The position numbers were made by a program, and so were the translations under genes. The notes beneath the pieces are model-generated. The model saw only the letters and a program-made list of their open reading frames with translations. It was not told where the DNA came from and ran no database searches. A DNA stretch of 64,000 nucleotides, taken from positions 1-64,000 of the forward strand of contig JALSHV010000014.1 in NCBI GenBank assembly GCA_026981975.1, in the 5' to 3' direction. Numbering within the stretch: position 1 is the first letter of the stretch; each line of letters starts with the position of its first letter. This stretch comes from Aquificaceae bacterium (GTDB lineage: Bacteria > Aquificota > Aquificia > Aquificales > Aquificaceae). This document shows, one piece after another, positions 61,239-64,000 of the stretch.

Positions 61239-61609
61239 CTTTTACCTCCCCTTATTACTTTGTTGAGTTTGTTAAAACTACCGGTGATCATTTTCATATA
61301 AACTTCGTAAGCGATTCTGTTTTGGGCAAGCTTTGCCATTTCCTCTTCCAGACTTACGTTGTTTCTATCGTTTCCTATAAGATTTCTTTTAAGCTCAATA
61401 ACTTTAAAATCTTCTTTATGAGAATAAGTTATATGTTTGGGATTTGTTCTCTTCAAGGGTATTCTATTCAACTCTTTTAAAAAGGTTAAATCCTTAGCTC
61501 TGTAGTTTGGAGTATCAGCATTAGCTATATTGCTCAGCAGGATTTTATGACGCTTCCAAGTAAAATCCACATAAGGTTCAAGCTTTTTTACACTTTTAAA
61601 AATATCCAT
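61235..61609 (-). CDS. flgB: Flagellar basal-body rod protein FlgB
   Basis: Proximal rod protein of 124 residues. LLSNIANADTPNYRAKD is the rod signature, and NNVSLEEEMAKLAQNRIAYE the conserved C-terminal part. First of the flgB-flgC-fliE-fliF run, one nucleotide after the TPR gene. Confidence 0.95.
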   Translation of the reverse strand: MDIFKSVKKLEPYVDFTWKRHKILLSNIANADTPNYRAKDLTFLKELNRIPLKRTNPKHITYSHKEDFKVIELKRNLIGNDRNNVSLEEEMAKLAQNRIAYEVYMKMITGSFNKLNKVIRGGKR

Positions 61610-61610
61610 A

Positions 61611-63425
61611 TCAGCTTCCCCATAAGGTGAGTATAACCCTGCTCCATATATTATCTTTTTCTTTCGCTCTTTTTACAACCTGTTTTAACGTTTGTTGATC
61701 TCTGGAAGTTTCAGCTATGACCGCTAATCTGAATAAAGCCCACCAGTATTCCTCCGAGTTTTCATCAGCTTTGTGAAGTATTTTTTTGTAGAATTCCTCG
61801 GCGGTGGTTATATTACCTTTTGTGTATAAGAGATCCGCAATTCTCAAATACAGAGGAACAGCGTAGGAACTAAATCTAGGATCTTCAAAGTTAACTTCTT
61901 TCGCAATTCTAACCATCAAAGGAAGATCTGATTTCAAATAAGCTATGAGAAGAGTTGCTTCCTTTCTGTCCCTATCCTTAAGGAATTTCTGCGCTTCCTT
62001 GAGAATTCTTAGAGAATCTTTTAACTTGTTCCTTATTAAATACAATTTACCTTTCAAAAAGAGTTGTATTCCTCTATCCTCTAAGTGTGGTAATATCTTC
62101 TGCGCATCTCCATCTCCTAAGAAAACAAGACTCCTTGCAAGGAGTTCAAGACTTTTTTGATCACCGAACACTTTAAGAAAATTCTTCGGATTTACTTTAT
62201 AAAGACGAACTATAAGAGAGGCGGATTTTCTATTGTAATAAGAGAGTTCTCTTAGTTTATTCCTGAGTTTATAAACAAACTTCTTAAAAGAGAAAAGATC
62301 TCCTTCCAAGATGAACTCTTCAAGGTGTATCTTTTTCACTCTTAAAAATTTTTCTTCTTCTGGAGTTAATTTTTCGCTTTCCAGAGCAAAATAGTAAACT
62401 CCCAAGGCTGGAAGTTCTCCGTATGAATCTTCTACATTCAACCATCCCAGTTTAAGGAGTTGTTCTCTGTAATTACCTAAGTTTTTCCTGTAAACTTTAA
62501 GAAAATCACTGTAATACCAAAGAGAGGAAAAAAGTATCTGAGCTAATTTACTGTAAAAGAGATTTTCTTTTTCTACAAGTCTTTCAAGATTCCTATAGGC
62601 TTCTCTGTAATTTCCCGTTTCTAGATTTATAAAAGCTAAATAAAAGTTCGCTCTTTCCTTATATACTTTGAAGCTATCGTTTTTGACAGTCAGTTCTAAA
62701 TACAAAAGCGCCCTACGCCAGTTTCCTAATTTGTAATAAGAAACTCCTAATCTAAAAAGCAAATTAGCATCTTCCTTTAAATACGGATTTAGATTAAGAG
62801 CTTCCGTAATATACTCAACAGCTCTTTTGTATTTTCCTAAATTAAAATTATAGAAAGCTATTGTCATATAATAGAGATCAAGGAAATCGGAAGGAACCCC
62901 CTTAAGTCCCAATTCCCTGAGATAAGTGTATCCTTCCACTGTTCCTTCCAAGGAAGCTGCGTAACTGTATTTAATCATATACTCAGGCTTTTCTGTTTCT
63001 CCGTATAGATTAGCGTAGATATTCTTTGCGGTGTCATACCACTGAATAAGCAGATAAGAATCTGCAATAAACTCTCTTTGAACATGAATAAATCTGGGAA
63101 CTTTATAGTAAAAGGGATACTGATTCAAAAATCCTATGGAAGCTATGACTCCTTTTTTGCTTCCGAAAGCGTAAGAGTAAAGAGAGTAACTCTTTCCAAG
63201 ATACAGATAAGCAAGTTCACCGTATTGTGATAAGGGATCTACTTTATAGGCTTTTGAAAAGTAAAGGATTGCGTCTCTGTAGTTCAGAATTTCTAAGCTT
63301 TTAAGGCCCTTACGAAAGTATTTTTCGGACAAATTTTCGCTACGAATCCTTTCAGCATTATAAGAATAGGTTGAAACTAGAACTATCAGCAGAGCTACGA
63401 GAAGTTTTCTCAGAAGAAAGCTCAT
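61611..63425 (-). CDS. Exported TPR-repeat protein
   Basis: Protein of 604 residues with a signal peptide (about 1-24) and many TPR-like helical pairs, for example YFRKGLKSLEILNYRDAILY, LLFRLGYSYYKLGNWRRAL-type units near 225, and AEEFYKKILHKADENSEEYW near 560. It overlaps the FliK-like gene upstream and precedes flgB by one nucleotide, so it is expressed with flagellar genes. A role in periplasmic assembly is plausible but unproven. Confidence 0.85.
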   Translation of the reverse strand: MSFLLRKLLVALLIVLVSTYSYNAERIRSENLSEKYFRKGLKSLEILNYRDAILYFSKAYKVDPLSQYGELAYLYLGKSYSLYSYAFGSKKGVIASIGFLNQYPFYYKVPRFIHVQREFIADSYLLIQWYDTAKNIYANLYGETEKPEYMIKYSYAASLEGTVEGYTYLRELGLKGVPSDFLDLYYMTIAFYNFNLGKYKRAVEYITEALNLNPYLKEDANLLFRLGVSYYKLGNWRRALLYLELTVKNDSFKVYKERANFYLAFINLETGNYREAYRNLERLVEKENLFYSKLAQILFSSLWYYSDFLKVYRKNLGNYREQLLKLGWLNVEDSYGELPALGVYYFALESEKLTPEEEKFLRVKKIHLEEFILEGDLFSFKKFVYKLRNKLRELSYYNRKSASLIVRLYKVNPKNFLKVFGDQKSLELLARSLVFLGDGDAQKILPHLEDRGIQLFLKGKLYLIRNKLKDSLRILKEAQKFLKDRDRKEATLLIAYLKSDLPLMVRIAKEVNFEDPRFSSYAVPLYLRIADLLYTKGNITTAEEFYKKILHKADENSEEYWWALFRLAVIAETSRDQQTLKQVVKRAKEKDNIWSRVILTLWGS

Positions 63426-64000
63426 CTTCTCTTATATTACCCCTATCTTTTTCCTCTCTCCTTATAGTCTTTACAGTTTTTACTATAAGATCGTTGCCGT
63501 TTATTCTCAAAGCTTCAAGATTAATCCCGAGATCTTGAAGGGTTTTGTAGAGACGCTTCACTTCCAAGTAAGAAACAGGAAATTCCCAAGATTCTTTCAG
63601 TTTTACGTTTACACTCATATTGTCTTTTTGGAAGATAAATCTCATGTGAGCAGATTCAAACCGTAAATCCAAGCGTTTTACCTCCCTCTTAGGAACTCCG
63701 AGATGATTAATCTCTCTTCTTTCCACAAATTGAACTTCCTGAGTTTCTTTCTCCGAAGAAGAATTAGGGAAGGATATATCCCCTACTTGGAAAAAAGCTT
63801 CCCTATCAGATAGGGTGGACGACTTTGTAGATTCACGGTTTTGAGCAAAAGTAAAATTTTTCCCAACAGAAGGCTTTTCTTTGAAAGGGGATAAATAAGC
63901 GGGGAGTCTAACCTCCCCGCGGGGGTGTGGGGGGTCCTGCACAGGAGGGTTTTCAACCGTCTCCTTGGAAGATACTCTTGTAATTTTCTGTCCGAAAACT
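63358..64000 (-). CDS. FliK-like hook-length control protein, 3' part
   Basis: Partial: the frame is open to the right edge (codon boundary at 63999), so the start lies outside; a GTG at 63942 is not needed. The visible 213 residues have a polar, low-complexity first half and then RRLDLRFESAH-like strands (VKRLDLRFES, MSVNVKLKESWEFP, LYKTLQDLGINLEALRI) resembling the FliK C-terminal domain. The Ser-rich tail overlaps the TPR gene by 68 nt. Assignment rests mainly on position before flgB and this weak resemblance. A GC-rich palindrome interrupts the low-complexity part. Confidence 0.55.
   Translation of the reverse strand, partial: VFGQKITRVSSKETVENPPVQDPPHPRGEVRLPAYLSPFKEKPSVGKNFTFAQNRESTKSSTLSDREAFFQVGDISFPNSSSEKETQEVQFVERREINHLGVPKREVKRLDLRFESAHMRFIFQKDNMSVNVKLKESWEFPVSYLEVKRLYKTLQDLGINLEALRINGNDLIVKTVKTIRREEKDRGNIREDELSSEKTSRSSADSSSFNLFL
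63899..63920. repeat. GC-rich palindrome inside coding sequence
   Basis: GCGGGGAG, loop TCTAAC, CTCCCCGC: an 8-bp perfect stem, adjoining a G-rich run to 63935. The codons read PHPRGEVRLPAY. Composition is sharply unlike the surrounding AT-rich gene, as with small palindromic elements that insert into reading frames. Confidence 0.6.

Overview
The window comes from a thermophilic, chemolithoautotrophic bacterium, most likely of the Aquificaceae (Aquifex / Hydrogenobacter / Hydrogenivirga relatives). Family-level evidence: a split leucyl-tRNA synthetase whose alpha gene ends before any KMSKS region, an Aquifex-type thioredoxin-like [2Fe-2S] ferredoxin with cysteines at 9, 22, 55 and 59, a TatC nearly identical in layout to the Aquifex protein, a bifunctional fructose-bisphosphate aldolase/phosphatase, and a two-subunit class I fumarase of the kind used in the reductive TCA cycle. 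The species is inference from remembered family features; no search was run.

Layout. 1-716: the trailer end of a CRISPR array (no cas genes in view). 728-21980: mostly housekeeping genes (tat, dnaA, fbp, purEK, hfq, trpB, leuS alpha, queC, pyrC) plus a PAS-GAF-GGDEF-EAL regulator and a small DUF2249/hemerythrin/V4R set. 22100-24717: anaerobic ribonucleotide reductase nrdDG. 26628-42127: one long minus-strand nitrous-oxide-respiration operon of about fifteen touching or overlapping genes, with apbE convergent at its end and a protease / PNPOx-like / radical-SAM / universal-stress set directly upstream (to 45646). 45712: tRNA-Val. 45791-55861: lipoate ligase family, hemB, uppP, purA, a type IV prepilin and a deaminase. 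55861-59004: TetR-regulated TolC/HlyD genes. 59031-64000: flagellar basal-body genes fliF-fliE-flgC-flgB, a TPR protein and a partial FliK-like gene.

The nos operon is the centre of interest. Reading down the minus strand it has a diheme cytochrome c, nosZ, a NosR-type FMN domain as a separate gene, a fusion of the NosR/NosH polyferredoxin membrane module with NosD, nosF, nosY, a cupredoxin-like protein, a DUF1573 protein, a transglutaminase-like protein, a thioredoxin-fold protein, a second cupredoxin-like protein, a cytochrome-bd-like subunit I and three c-type cytochrome genes. No NosL is visible. ApbE would attach FMN to the NosR-like protein, and the Tat genes at 1334-2312 could export NosZ, which has a twin-arginine signal.

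The most striking observation is the DUF1573 gene at 33404-33799. Its frame is interrupted by a TGA at 33596-33598, after which the same frame continues with the rest of the DUF1573 domain until a TGA that overlaps the next gene's start. The TGA lies three residues before a cysteine (U-x-x-C), and a perfect 7-bp GC-rich hairpin with a 5-nt loop follows it at the distance expected of a bacterial SECIS element. This looks like a selenoprotein built into a nitrous oxide reductase operon.

A second window-wide pattern is a TATAAT-like box 6-8 bp before the start codon of about ten genes that lack a good ribosome binding site, the spacing expected if their transcripts begin at the start codon (leaderless mRNAs). 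Other genes have strong GGAGG sites, so two modes of initiation appear to coexist.
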